DNA of 64,000 nt from an uncultured Cyclobacteriaceae bacterium (GTDB lineage: Bacteria > Bacteroidota > Bacteroidia > Cytophagales > Cyclobacteriaceae). The DNA lies in NCBI GenBank assembly GCA_937146645.1, contig CAKZRQ010000030.1, forward strand, positions 1 through 64,000. Reading direction: 5' to 3'. Positions within the stretch are counted from its first letter, which is position 1, and each line of letters starts with the position of its first letter. Below are positions 16,891 through 25,458 of this stretch, piece after piece. A program made the translations under genes and the position numbers. Below the pieces are notes generated by a model. It was not told the origin of the DNA. It was given only the letters and a program-made list of their open reading frames with translations, and searched no databases.

Positions 16891-17568
16891 TTATTGCTTC
16901 CAGGCTCGAGTCATTTCTTTTTTGCCCGGAGGGCCAGGAAGCTTTTCTACTTCGAATCCTACTTCTTTCAAGTCTCTTCTGAGCTGTCCGGTAGCACAAT
17001 AGGTGGTTAAAACACCTCCAGGACGCATTTGATCGAAAATCTTTTGAAACAGGTTCTTTTCCCACATTTCAGGTTGTTTCTTAGGTGCGAAGGCATCATA
17101 AAAAACCACATCCATGGGGTAGAGCTGGACATCCTCAAGGGTAGCCTTATCCTTCTTCATATTGAAATATTCAGTCAGTACAGTTCCTTGATCCCATGAA
17201 GCCTTATGGAGCATTTTCAAGTGAGGTCTATAATGAGCGATATTCTCATCCAGTTCTCCGTAATTCAGCTGGGAATAGATCTCCTCATCCAGTGGAAACG
17301 GTTCAATGGTATGATAAAGCATGGGGATTTGATTTTGATCTGCCCAGACCAAACTCAACCATGCGTTCAGTCCTGTACCAAAACCAACTTCAAAAACTCG
17401 TACAGGTCTTTTTCCTGCATTTTGCGCTAGCCATGAATCCAATCCATACAGCATGAAAACGTGGATAGATTCCTTAAAAGCACCATGAAAACTATGGTAG
17501 GTTTCTTTCAGCTCCTCATGATATAAGGAGTGCGATCCATCCTCAGTCGTGATCAATTTTACACTCAT
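16891..17568 (-). CDS. mnmD: stand-alone tRNA 5-methylaminomethyl-2-thiouridine methyltransferase (MnmD)
   Basis: SAM-dependent enzyme that completes the mnm5 modification at wobble U34 of tRNAs. 225 residues corresponding to the methyltransferase half of E. coli MnmC. N-terminal LITTEDGSHSLYHEELKETY is highly typical, followed by VFEVGFGTGLNAWLSL (SAM motif I), MDVVFYDAFAPKKQPEMW, and GGVLTTYCATGQLRRDLK. The FAD-oxidase half is absent, as in other Bacteroidota and Gram-positive MnmD proteins. It is 3 bp downstream of ispF and clearly in the same operon. Confidence 0.92.
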   Translation of the reverse strand: MSVKLITTEDGSHSLYHEELKETYHSFHGAFKESIHVFMLYGLDSWLAQNAGKRPVRVFEVGFGTGLNAWLSLVWADQNQIPMLYHTIEPFPLDEEIYSQLNYGELDENIAHYRPHLKMLHKASWDQGTVLTEYFNMKKDKATLEDVQLYPMDVVFYDAFAPKKQPEMWEKNLFQKIFDQMRPGGVLTTYCATGQLRRDLKEVGFEVEKLPGPPGKKEMTRAWKQ

Positions 17569-17571
17569 GAA

Positions 17572-18054
17572 TTAGCTTTTATAAATTAATGCTGCGCAAT
17601 GGGCCGAAATACCTTCTTCCCGGCCTACAAAACCAAGTCTCTCAGTTGTGGTGGCTTTAATGGAAATATCTTCCTCAGGGATTCCCATTACTTCGCTCAA
17701 GCACTTTTTCATAGCAGGAATGTGAGGATTGACCTTGGGCTTCTGTAAGCAAATCGTCGTGTCAACGTTCCCTATTTCATATCCTTCTTTGCGCACCAAT
17801 TCCATGACCTCTTTAAGGAGAATTTTACTATCTATACCTTTGAATTTTGGGTCCTGATCAGAAAAGTGATAGCCGATGTCTCGCATATTGGCAGCACCAA
17901 GAATGGCATCACAGATCACATGGATCAATACATCCGCATCGGAATGCCCGACTGCACCTAAATGATAGTCGAGCTTGATGCCGCCCAGCCAGAAGTTATA
18001 CCCATGCTGCAGCTGGTGTACATCGTATCCATAACCAATTCTAAACTTTTGCAT
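17572..18054 (-). CDS. ispF: 2-C-methyl-D-erythritol 2,4-cyclodiphosphate synthase
   Basis: Fifth step of the MEP isoprenoid pathway, forming the cyclic diphosphate; cytoplasmic homotrimer. 160 residues, as expected. Zinc ligands are in the DVH motif near the N-terminus (GYGYDVHQL) and the histidine in LGAVGHSDADVLIH. The substrate-binding loop GYHFSDQDPKF and C-terminal TTERLGFVGREEGISAHA-type region are also present. Its 5' end overlaps the M16 peptidase gene by 14 bp. Confidence 0.95.
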   Translation of the reverse strand: MQKFRIGYGYDVHQLQHGYNFWLGGIKLDYHLGAVGHSDADVLIHVICDAILGAANMRDIGYHFSDQDPKFKGIDSKILLKEVMELVRKEGYEIGNVDTTICLQKPKVNPHIPAMKKCLSEVMGIPEEDISIKATTTERLGFVGREEGISAHCAALIYKS

Positions 18055-19297
18055 TTTTTTCTGATTCGTAGTAGAGAACCGAGGACTTCTCCTCCTTTAA
18101 TATTTTATGAGCCCAATCTATGATTTGGGAGGCAGGAATCTCTGATTTTTTTTCAAATTCCTCAGAGTATCCGGCAGGGTCACCTAGAAAGGCATGATAG
18201 GCCAGACTCATGGCTCGATTCAAAAGCTGAATTCCCTCGTAAGTTTTCATGGCCTCATTCTGGTTTTTGACTCTCTGTAAATCCTTTTCAGAGATACCTT
18301 GATTAAGAAATTCCGAAATTAGGTCATCCACTTCAGCTTCGCCTTCTGCTGCAGATATTCCTTCTTCCATTTTACCTGAAAAGACCAAAAGGCCTGGATC
18401 GTAGGAACCCAGAACATAAGCACCGGCAGAAGCGAATTTGTTTCCGTTTTTTACAAGCTGAGTTTGAACTTTGGAAGAATTCCCAAAACCCAAATAATCC
18501 GTGATTAAGTCAGCCTCTAAATATCCGTCTTCTTGTCGACCAGGCATCTTGAAGCTTTTATAAAGGGCATCCGTTGGGACATCCTTAGCTACATTTTTGA
18601 ATTTGCGTACTGACTGATTTTCTTCGGGCACTACCTCAATTCTTTGCTTTCCCGAAGCGGCGATATCACCAAACCACTTTTCAACTGATGATTTTACTTC
18701 CTGTGGATCTACATTTCCTGCTATGACCAAAACTGCATTATCTGGGGAATAATGAGTTTGGTAAAAATCCTCAACATCTTGCCATTTATATCCTTCAATG
18801 TCAGCGATCTTTTCACCGATGGTTGGCCATCGATACGGATGCTTTTCGAAAGCTAGATTTCTCAAATGATGAAAGGCATCGCCATAAGGTTGATTCAGGT
18901 ATCGCTGCTTGAACTCTTCGATGACTACCTGTCTTTGCGTCTCAATAGTTTTTTCAGTAAGACGGAGCTGAAACATTCGATCAGATTCTAACCATAGGGC
19001 AGTTTCCAGATTGGCCGCTGGAAGAGAAATGTAGTAATTGGTTATGTCCGGACTGGTGAAAGCATTACATGTGCCTCCGACCAAATCCAACTCTCGATCG
19101 AAAAGAGGTACATTTTTCGATCCTCCAAACATTAAATGCTCAAAAAAATGAGCGAGACCCGTTTTCCCAGAAATTTCATTTCTGGAACCCACCTTATATA
19201 GGAGATTCACAGCTGCCATTTGACTCCCATGATCTTCATGAACGATGAGCTCGAGCCCGTTTGAAAGGAATGTCCTTTGGTAGTTTAGTTTATTCAT
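18041..19297 (-). CDS. M16 family zinc peptidase
   Basis: A 418-residue insulinase/processing-peptidase-type protein. The inverted zinc motif HFFEH is at 50-54 (H50, E53, H54), with a downstream glutamate in RQVVIEEFKQRY as the third ligand. Conserved NAFTSPDITNYYISLP and GNVDPQEV follow, and the inactive-like M16 C-terminal domain occupies the second half. No signal peptide is obvious, so it may be cytoplasmic, although family members in Bacteroidota are often exported. M16 proteins are often encoded as tandem pairs, but only one is here. It overlaps ispF by 14 bp. Possible -7 box TAGCTTTG at 19315-19308. Confidence 0.88.
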   Translation of the reverse strand: MNKLNYQRTFLSNGLELIVHEDHGSQMAAVNLLYKVGSRNEISGKTGLAHFFEHLMFGGSKNVPLFDRELDLVGGTCNAFTSPDITNYYISLPAANLETALWLESDRMFQLRLTEKTIETQRQVVIEEFKQRYLNQPYGDAFHHLRNLAFEKHPYRWPTIGEKIADIEGYKWQDVEDFYQTHYSPDNAVLVIAGNVDPQEVKSSVEKWFGDIAASGKQRIEVVPEENQSVRKFKNVAKDVPTDALYKSFKMPGRQEDGYLEADLITDYLGFGNSSKVQTQLVKNGNKFASAGAYVLGSYDPGLLVFSGKMEEGISAAEGEAEVDDLISEFLNQGISEKDLQRVKNQNEAMKTYEGIQLLNRAMSLAYHAFLGDPAGYSEEFEKKSEIPASQIIDWAHKILKEEKSSVLYYESEKNAKV

Positions 19298-19361
19298 TTG
19301 CCTCCGGCAAAGCTAGGTTATTTGAATATGAATGACTAGTAAACCGGATGAATGAGGGGTT

Positions 19362-19393
19362 TTGTTTCAATCAGAAAGAGGTAAGTACCTTTG
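19362..19393 (+). promoter_or_regulatory. putative bshC promoter (TTG - 21 bp - TACCTTTG)
   Basis: TTG at 19362-19364 and TACCTTTG at 19386-19393 form a full Bacteroidota-type promoter with a 21-base spacer. The leader to the bshC ATG would be about 75 bases, longer than for other genes here. Confidence 0.45.
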
Positions 19394-19474
19394 ATGTAAG
19401 CCTTGAAGTTTATTCGCTAAAAAATTAGACCTTTGAGTGTATATTGAATTGCTGTAAACTCCCAACCAAGGCAA

Positions 19475-21034
19475 ATGAAAAAAACAGGCATTGAGCTTAA
19501 AGACACCAACCAGTTCTCCCAATTCTTTTTGGACTATCTCGATGGAAAAGACGAGCTCAGAGATTTTTATGCGCATCGACCAGAATTAAGTGCCTTTAAA
19601 GATGCCATAGAAAAAAAGACTTTTCCTCAGGCTTCAAGGGAAGTGCTTTACTCAGCCTTATCAAGACAATATGCCAATCTTGAAGTAAGCGATGCAGTCA
19701 ATTCAAACATTGAAGCGCTTAGGGATAGTAAGACGTACACCGTTACTACTGGTCACCAGTTAAACCTTTTCACCGGTCCTCTTTACTTTATCTACAAAAT
19801 TGTTTCCACCATTAATTTGGCAAGAGCTCTCAAAAAGGAATATCCAGAAAAGCATTTTGTCCCAGTTTATTGGATGGCAAGTGAAGATCATGATTTCGAT
19901 GAGATCAATTATTTCAAGATGGATGGTGAGAAGTATCAGTGGAATTCGGAACAGGAGGGAGCTGTTGGAGACTTTGAGCTGGATAAATCTTTTAAGGAGT
20001 TTCTGAAAACTGTGAATTTCTCTTCACCTGTTTTTCTTGATGCGTACAAGTCTTCTAAAACTTTGGCGGAAGCCGTCCTTAAATATGTAAATAGCCTATT
20101 TGGGGAATATGGATTGGTTGTAGTTGATGCTCACGATGCTTCTTTGAAATCCTTATTCACAGATGTCATTCAGAAGGACCTTTTTGAGCACACTCCTTTT
20201 CAAAAGGCAACGGCGGTCACAGAGAAATTGGAAGGCTTAGGTTATAAAGGTCAAATCTATCCGAGAGAAATAAACTTCTTCTATTTAGTGGATAGTTGTC
20301 GTGAAAGAATTGAGAAGTCTGGGGAAACCTTTAAGGTATTAAATAGAGATTGGACATTCTCTGAAGAAGAAATGAGAACCCTGATTTCGGAGCATCCTGA
20401 AAGATTTAGCCCAAATGTCGTTCTTCGTCCGCTATATCAAGAAACCATACTTCCGAATATTGCCTATCTCGGAGGTCCAGCAGAAGTAGTCTACTGGCTT
20501 CAACTGATAGGTGTCTTTGATGAGTTCAATACTCCATTTCCAGTTTTACTTCCCAGAAACTTTGGGCTTTTGCTAGAACCTCGTGTTGTAAAAAAGATTA
20601 AAGAGATTGGTTGGGAGCTCAAAGATATCTTCCAAAATGTAGATCAATGGAAGAAAGAATATGTGAAGGAGAATGCACAGGTCGAGTTAAATCTTGAGAA
20701 GGAAAGAAATCAGCTGATTGAAATGTATGATACTGCTGGTGAATCAGCCTCCTCTCTTGAAAAAAGTCTGATGGATTCTTTTCAGGCAGGAAAGGTTCGG
20801 TCTTTAAAAATTCTAGATCAGATGGGTACAAAGCTCAGAAAGGCTGAGGAAAGAAGACATGAGATCTTATTTAATCGCGTAGATGCGATTCGTGATTTTG
20901 CTTACCCTGGAGGATCTCCGCAGGAGCGAGTGGTCAATATGCAGCAATTTTTCCTCGCCAGGCCCGAACTGATTGATGAGCTATTCGAGGCTTTTGATCC
21001 CCTTGATTTCAAAATGTGGGTTCTTGAGCTTTGA
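19475..21034 (+). CDS. bshC: bacillithiol synthase, cysteine-adding enzyme
   Basis: Adds cysteine to glucosaminyl-malate in the last step of bacillithiol synthesis. 519 residues, close to the usual 530-540. Family landmarks: TVTTGHQLNLFTGPLYFIYK, FVPVYWMASEDHDFDEINYF, ARPL-like VVLRPLYQETILPNIAYLGG followed by EVVYWLQL, and a late coiled-coil segment (about 385-470). BshC occurs in Firmicutes, Bacteroidota and Deinococcus, consistent with the taxon. The bshA and bshB genes are not in the window. Its TGA overlaps the next ATG. Confidence 0.93.
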   Translation: MKKTGIELKDTNQFSQFFLDYLDGKDELRDFYAHRPELSAFKDAIEKKTFPQASREVLYSALSRQYANLEVSDAVNSNIEALRDSKTYTVTTGHQLNLFTGPLYFIYKIVSTINLARALKKEYPEKHFVPVYWMASEDHDFDEINYFKMDGEKYQWNSEQEGAVGDFELDKSFKEFLKTVNFSSPVFLDAYKSSKTLAEAVLKYVNSLFGEYGLVVVDAHDASLKSLFTDVIQKDLFEHTPFQKATAVTEKLEGLGYKGQIYPREINFFYLVDSCRERIEKSGETFKVLNRDWTFSEEEMRTLISEHPERFSPNVVLRPLYQETILPNIAYLGGPAEVVYWLQLIGVFDEFNTPFPVLLPRNFGLLLEPRVVKKIKEIGWELKDIFQNVDQWKKEYVKENAQVELNLEKERNQLIEMYDTAGESASSLEKSLMDSFQAGKVRSLKILDQMGTKLRKAEERRHEILFNRVDAIRDFAYPGGSPQERVVNMQQFFLARPELIDELFEAFDPLDFKMWVLEL

Positions 21035-21615
21035 TGAAGGATAAGAAATCTTTACGTCAGGAGTACAAAGAACGCAGGAAGGAGTTGACTGCTGAGCGAA
21101 TTCAAAAGGATTCGGAAAGGATTCGAGCGTACCTTCTGGATTTTTTGGCAGAGAAACCGCAAATAAGAAACGTTCATACTTTTTTGTCGATTGAAAAACT
21201 GAATGAGGTGAATACATTTAGTTTATTAGATATTCTTTGGAAGCAGGATTACGATCTTTTCACCAGTATTCTGGATCCTGAATTAGATAAAATGGCTACC
21301 GTTAGCCTGAAACCAGATGCAACATTTGTAAAAGATCAATTTGGAATTCCAATTCCAGAACAAATTCAAGAGGCTGATTTCTCTAAAATTCAGCTGATCC
21401 TTGTACCTCTTCTAGCTTGGGACAAAAGTGGCAATCGATTGGGGTATGGTAAGGGACATTATGATAAATACCTTGCTTCTTTGGGTGATGATATCTACCG
21501 GGTAGGATTGAGCTTTTTTCCTGCCGAACCTACTTTACCTTTCGAACCACATGACGTACGACTTACTCATGTCATTACTCCCGAGGGTGTGATTGCATTA
21601 GGGAGTGAGAATTAG
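21034..21615 (+). CDS. 5-formyltetrahydrofolate cyclo-ligase
   Basis: ATP-dependent conversion of 5-formyl-THF to 5,10-methenyl-THF in one-carbon metabolism; 193 residues. N-terminal basic KKSLRQEYKERRKEL binds ATP. The signature near the C-terminal third is present: LVPLLAWDKSGNRLGYGKGHYDKYL, split here as LVPLLAWDK and NRLGYGKGHYDKYL. ATG at 21034 overlaps the bshC stop (TGATG), so the genes are translationally coupled; a TTG one codon earlier is less likely. The operon ends with possible terminator structures at 21641-21703. Confidence 0.92.
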   Translation: MKDKKSLRQEYKERRKELTAERIQKDSERIRAYLLDFLAEKPQIRNVHTFLSIEKLNEVNTFSLLDILWKQDYDLFTSILDPELDKMATVSLKPDATFVKDQFGIPIPEQIQEADFSKIQLILVPLLAWDKSGNRLGYGKGHYDKYLASLGDDIYRVGLSFFPAEPTLPFEPHDVRLTHVITPEGVIALGSEN

Positions 21616-21640
21616 GCAAAACCACTTTTTGAAATTTTCG

Positions 21641-21703
21641 ATGGATTTTTTCCGAATTATTGAAAATTCGGAACCCTCTTCTGCGAAATGATCCATTTTT
21701 TTT
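21641..21703 (+). terminator. possible nested hairpin terminator after bshC operon
   Basis: An 8 bp perfect stem tccgaatt/aattcgga (21651-21672, loop attgaa) lies inside a weaker outer pairing atggat (21641-21646)/atccat (21691-21696), which is followed directly by eight T. It is plausible but not a classic compact terminator. Confidence 0.4.
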
Positions 21704-22223
21704 AAAAAAACGTCAGTTTTTTAACCCTCAGCGAAAAAAAATAAAAAAAAATAAGGGTCAATTTTTGCCTAATTTCTTTAAAAGGAAATAATATTTTACT
21801 GATATCAAATTATAGATAATCATCAATCTCAAATTCCTATAAAACGAAGCAAAATTTGGTGTTTAACAGAAATTCAGAAAGTTATCTTTTTTGATATTTA
21901 TCATAACTGAATGCCTTCCAAATATTGTTTCGAATAGATTAAAAAATCATTATTTCTAAGCTAATATTTATTAATAATCGACGATTCACCAAATAATCGA
22001 CTATTTCTACCGCTTGCCCCAATTTTACACCGCTAAACTATTATTGACACTCATAATTAAGTTTAAACGATAAAACACTGAATTTATTATGTAAAAAATG
22101 AAAAAAAATTGAATTAATTAATGAAAAAATAGACTTATAAGGTGTTAATAAATGTTATTTCAATCATTTTGATATTCAGCTCAAATAAATTTTCTTTGGA
22201 TAATCAACTAAACTTAAAACCTT
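21704..22223. other. AT-rich intergenic region upstream of susC
   Basis: About 0.5 kb without a convincing gene and strikingly AT-rich, with many A and T runs. A short frame at 22142-22405 is open but mostly overlaps susC in another frame and reads like noise. The candidate susC promoter sits at its right end. It may hold further regulatory sites or a small RNA, but I can point to no specific structure. Confidence 0.5.
22169..22198 (+). promoter_or_regulatory. putative susC promoter (TTG - 19 bp - TTTCTTTG)
   Basis: TTG at 22169-22171 and TTTCTTTG at 22191-22198 give seven of eight positions of TAnnTTTG with a 19-base spacer. The leader before the ATG at 22224 would be about 18 bases and A-rich. 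Confidence 0.4.
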
Positions 22224-25200
22224 ATGAGAAAAGCTTTACTCTATGTTGTTGCGCTTTTCACCTTAACACTGAGTTTTCAGGTTTCGGCGCAGCAACGGGT
22301 GGTTACCGGTACGGTAATCTCCGAGGAAGATGGGCTAGGTTTGCCAGGTGCAACGGTCCTCGTCAAAGGTACTACGGTTGGAACAACTACCGATTTGGAC
22401 GGTAATTATTCCATTAACGTACCTGACGGGTCGGACATCCTGATTTTCTCTTTTGTGGGTCTTGAAACCGCAGAAGAGGCAATTGGAAATCGATCCGTTA
22501 TTAATGTGACTCTCATGACGGACGCTTCACAGCTATCAGAAGTGGTAGTAACAGCGATCGGAATTGAGAGAGAAAAGAAGGCTTTGGGTTATGCAGTTAC
22601 CTCTGTAGGTAACGAGCAGCTCGAAAACAGGCCTGAACAAGATGTAGCTCGAGTGCTACAAGGAAAAGTTCCTGGTGTGAATATCACCTCGACCAACGGT
22701 ATGTCTGGATCAGGTACCAACATGGTAATTAGAGGTTATTCTTCAGCGACTGGTTCTAACCAGCCACTTTTCGTTGTAGATGGTGTTCCTTTTAACACTA
22801 ACACTAACAGCCAGAACGGATTTACCCGTGGTGGTGCGACTACTTCTTCAAGATTCCTTGATATTGATCCAAACAATATTGAGAGCATGTCTGTATTGAA
22901 AGGTCTTTCAGCCACAGTTCTTTATGGTGACCAAGGTAGAAATGGTGTGATCCTGATCACCACTAAGTCTGGTGCTTCTAAAAGAAAAGCTGCTGAAGTA
23001 ACGATCAATCAGTCTGTATTTACGAATGAGGCGGCTTCTTTGCCTACATATGGTACTACATATGGTAATGGTTTCCAGCAGACTCCAGGTTTATTCTTCT
23101 CTAACTTCGGTCCAAGATTGGATGAGGGAAGAACTATTGACCATCCATATGCAGTTTCTGGTGTTGCTTACGTAAGAGAAGCTTTCCCAGAGTTTTGGGT
23201 AGACGGAATCGTTGGAGGTACTCCTGTACAGTATGACTACAGAGCATACCCAGACGTATCTGAAATCTTCTTCCAAACTGGTTTAATAAGTAACACATCT
23301 GTACAAATTGCAGGTGGTTCTGACAGAACTGGTTATTCTGCTAGCTTCGGTTACACAGATGAAGAAGGTTACGTACCAGGAAATGAGCTTAAGAAGTATA
23401 ACTTCGGATTAGGTATCAATTCTGCTGTAACTGACAAGCTATCTGTTAACTCTTCGTTTACATTTGCTATCACAGACCTAGAGTCGCCACCAGTTAACGC
23501 TGCATTCGGTTCTGGTCCTTCAGGTGGAGTTCCTTCTGTTTTTGCACACGTTCTTTATACTCCGCGTTCTATCGACCTTGGAGGTCTACCTTTCGAAGAG
23601 CCTGTACAGAACAGACCTACTTACTATAGAAATAACAACGGTATTCTTAACCCTAACTGGTTAGTGAAATACTATGAGACTACTTCTGATGTTAATAGAT
23701 TCTTTAACTCTACTTCATTAGTATATGACTTGAACGATGACTTCTCTGTTACATACAGAATCGGTCTTGATACCTATACTGAAGTACAGGAAACTAAGTA
23801 TAACAAAGGTGCCCTTGGTGTATCTCAGGCAGTAGGTTCTGGTGTTTATACTTCAATTAACATCAACAACACAATCTGGAACCAAGATTTAATCTTGAAC
23901 TGGAAGAAGCAGTTCTCCGATAAGTTCGGTATGTCTGCCCTTCTTGGTGGTAACAGTAGATATGACACTTACTCTCAGTTTGGTCTATCTTCTCAAGGAC
24001 AATTGGCGTTCGGTCTTTTCCGTCACCAAAACTTCCAAACTACTTCCAGTAGGGATGCAATTGACAACGGAAACTTGAACTTCGAGTCAGAAGAAAGAAG
24101 AATGGGTATCTATACTCAGTTTACTTTCGATTACTCTAATTTCCTTTATGTTACGCTTTCTGCAAGAAATGACTGGACTTCGACTGTAGAGGCAGAGAAT
24201 AGAAGAATCCTTTATCCAGGAGCTTCTGTTTCTTTCATTCCTAGCACTGCGTTTAACTGGAACTCTAGTACAATCAATGACTTGAAATTGAGATTGGGTT
24301 ACGGTACTTCTGCTGGTTTCCCAAGACCATATAGAACTAGAAATATCTTAGGTCAGACTGCTAGAGCATTCGATAGAGATGGAGTAGTAACTCAGACTCA
24401 AGCTGTAGCAAACAGACTTGGTAACCCTAACTTGAAGCCTGAGCTTCAGGAGGAAATCGAATTTGGTGTTGAAGGTGTAATGTTCAATAACAAATTGAGA
24501 TTCGATCTTTCTTTGTATGAAAGAAATACAAGAGACTTGATCACTTCTTCTCCACTTGATCCAGCTACTGGATTTACTACTACTGAGATTAACATTGGTA
24601 AGATCAGAACTAGAGGTATTGAATTCCAGGCTACTGTAACTCCAGTATCTACTGCTTCAGGTTTCACTTGGGAATCTACAGTGAACTGGGGAATGTATAG
24701 AACTGAGACTCTTGAACTAGGAGCTGGACTTGAGCAGGTTGTTGTTGCAGGTTTCACTAACCTTGGAAACTTCGCTGTACCAGGTGAGCCATTTAACGTT
24801 ATCAAGGGTATTGGTTTCGAAAGAGATGAGCAGACAGGACAGCCAATCATTTTGGCTAACGGTCTTCACAAGCCATCTGCTGACCTTGTAACTCTTGGTG
24901 ATCCAAACCCAAGATGGAATGGATCATGGATCAATACTTTCAGATGGAAAGGATTCACCTTGAATGCAATGCTTGAGTACAGACACAAAGGTGCTGTGTT
25001 CTCAAACACTGTAACTGCAACTCTAGCAAGAGGTGTGACAAAGGATCCTGTAATCGACAGAGAACTTACTTTCATCATGCCAGGTGTGAAGGAAGATGGT
25101 ACTCCAAACGATATCCAGATTACAGCATCTAACTACTTCTTCTCTGGATACCAGGGAGCTACTGATGAGCCAAACGTATTTGATGGTTCAATGATCAGAT

Positions 25201-25439
25201 TGAGAGAACTTTCTTTGGGTTATGAATTGCCAACTTCATTGATGGCTAAGACTCCATTCAAGAGAGCTTCTGTCGCTGTAAGTGGTAGCAACCTTTGGTT
25301 CAATGCTCTAAACTTCCCTCCAAACATGAACTATGATGTGGATGTATTGGGAACTGGTGTAGGTAATGGTCTAGGTTTCGACTTCGTGACTGGCCCTAGC
25401 TCCAGAAGATTTGGTGGAACGGTAACACTTACATTCTAA
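22224..25439 (+). CDS. SusC/RagA family TonB-dependent outer membrane transporter
   Basis: A 1071-residue outer-membrane importer working with its SusD lid and TonB/ExbBD. Order: signal peptide (1-22, ending VSAQ); CarboxypepD_reg-like domain about 25-100 (VVTGTVISEEDGLGLPGATV, TTTDLDGNYSINV); TonB-box/linker with SEVVVTAIGI; plug domain about 118-250 (VARVLQGKVPGVNI, FVVDGVPFN, VLKGLSATVLYGDQGRNGVI); then the barrel to the last strand GGTVTLTF with a terminal Phe. The substrate is unknown; no glycoside hydrolase, sulfatase, peptidase or ECF sigma/anti-sigma pair adjoins it. From about codon 160 on, arginine is almost always AGA or CGT, suggesting high expression. Confidence 0.95.
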   Translation: MRKALLYVVALFTLTLSFQVSAQQRVVTGTVISEEDGLGLPGATVLVKGTTVGTTTDLDGNYSINVPDGSDILIFSFVGLETAEEAIGNRSVINVTLMTDASQLSEVVVTAIGIEREKKALGYAVTSVGNEQLENRPEQDVARVLQGKVPGVNITSTNGMSGSGTNMVIRGYSSATGSNQPLFVVDGVPFNTNTNSQNGFTRGGATTSSRFLDIDPNNIESMSVLKGLSATVLYGDQGRNGVILITTKSGASKRKAAEVTINQSVFTNEAASLPTYGTTYGNGFQQTPGLFFSNFGPRLDEGRTIDHPYAVSGVAYVREAFPEFWVDGIVGGTPVQYDYRAYPDVSEIFFQTGLISNTSVQIAGGSDRTGYSASFGYTDEEGYVPGNELKKYNFGLGINSAVTDKLSVNSSFTFAITDLESPPVNAAFGSGPSGGVPSVFAHVLYTPRSIDLGGLPFEEPVQNRPTYYRNNNGILNPNWLVKYYETTSDVNRFFNSTSLVYDLNDDFSVTYRIGLDTYTEVQETKYNKGALGVSQAVGSGVYTSININNTIWNQDLILNWKKQFSDKFGMSALLGGNSRYDTYSQFGLSSQGQLAFGLFRHQNFQTTSSRDAIDNGNLNFESEERRMGIYTQFTFDYSNFLYVTLSARNDWTSTVEAENRRILYPGASVSFIPSTAFNWNSSTINDLKLRLGYGTSAGFPRPYRTRNILGQTARAFDRDGVVTQTQAVANRLGNPNLKPELQEEIEFGVEGVMFNNKLRFDLSLYERNTRDLITSSPLDPATGFTTTEINIGKIRTRGIEFQATVTPVSTASGFTWESTVNWGMYRTETLELGAGLEQVVVAGFTNLGNFAVPGEPFNVIKGIGFERDEQTGQPIILANGLHKPSADLVTLGDPNPRWNGSWINTFRWKGFTLNAMLEYRHKGAVFSNTVTATLARGVTKDPVIDRELTFIMPGVKEDGTPNDIQITASNYFFSGYQGATDEPNVFDGSMIRLRELSLGYELPTSLMAKTPFKRASVAVSGSNLWFNALNFPPNMNYDVDVLGTGVGNGLGFDFVTGPSSRRFGGTVTLTF

Positions 25440-25458
25440 TCCCCAAAACTGAAGAATA

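Noticed and set aside
22142-22405. Small reading frame over the susC start
   Set aside because: Low-complexity translation overlapping the confident susC N-terminus in another frame.
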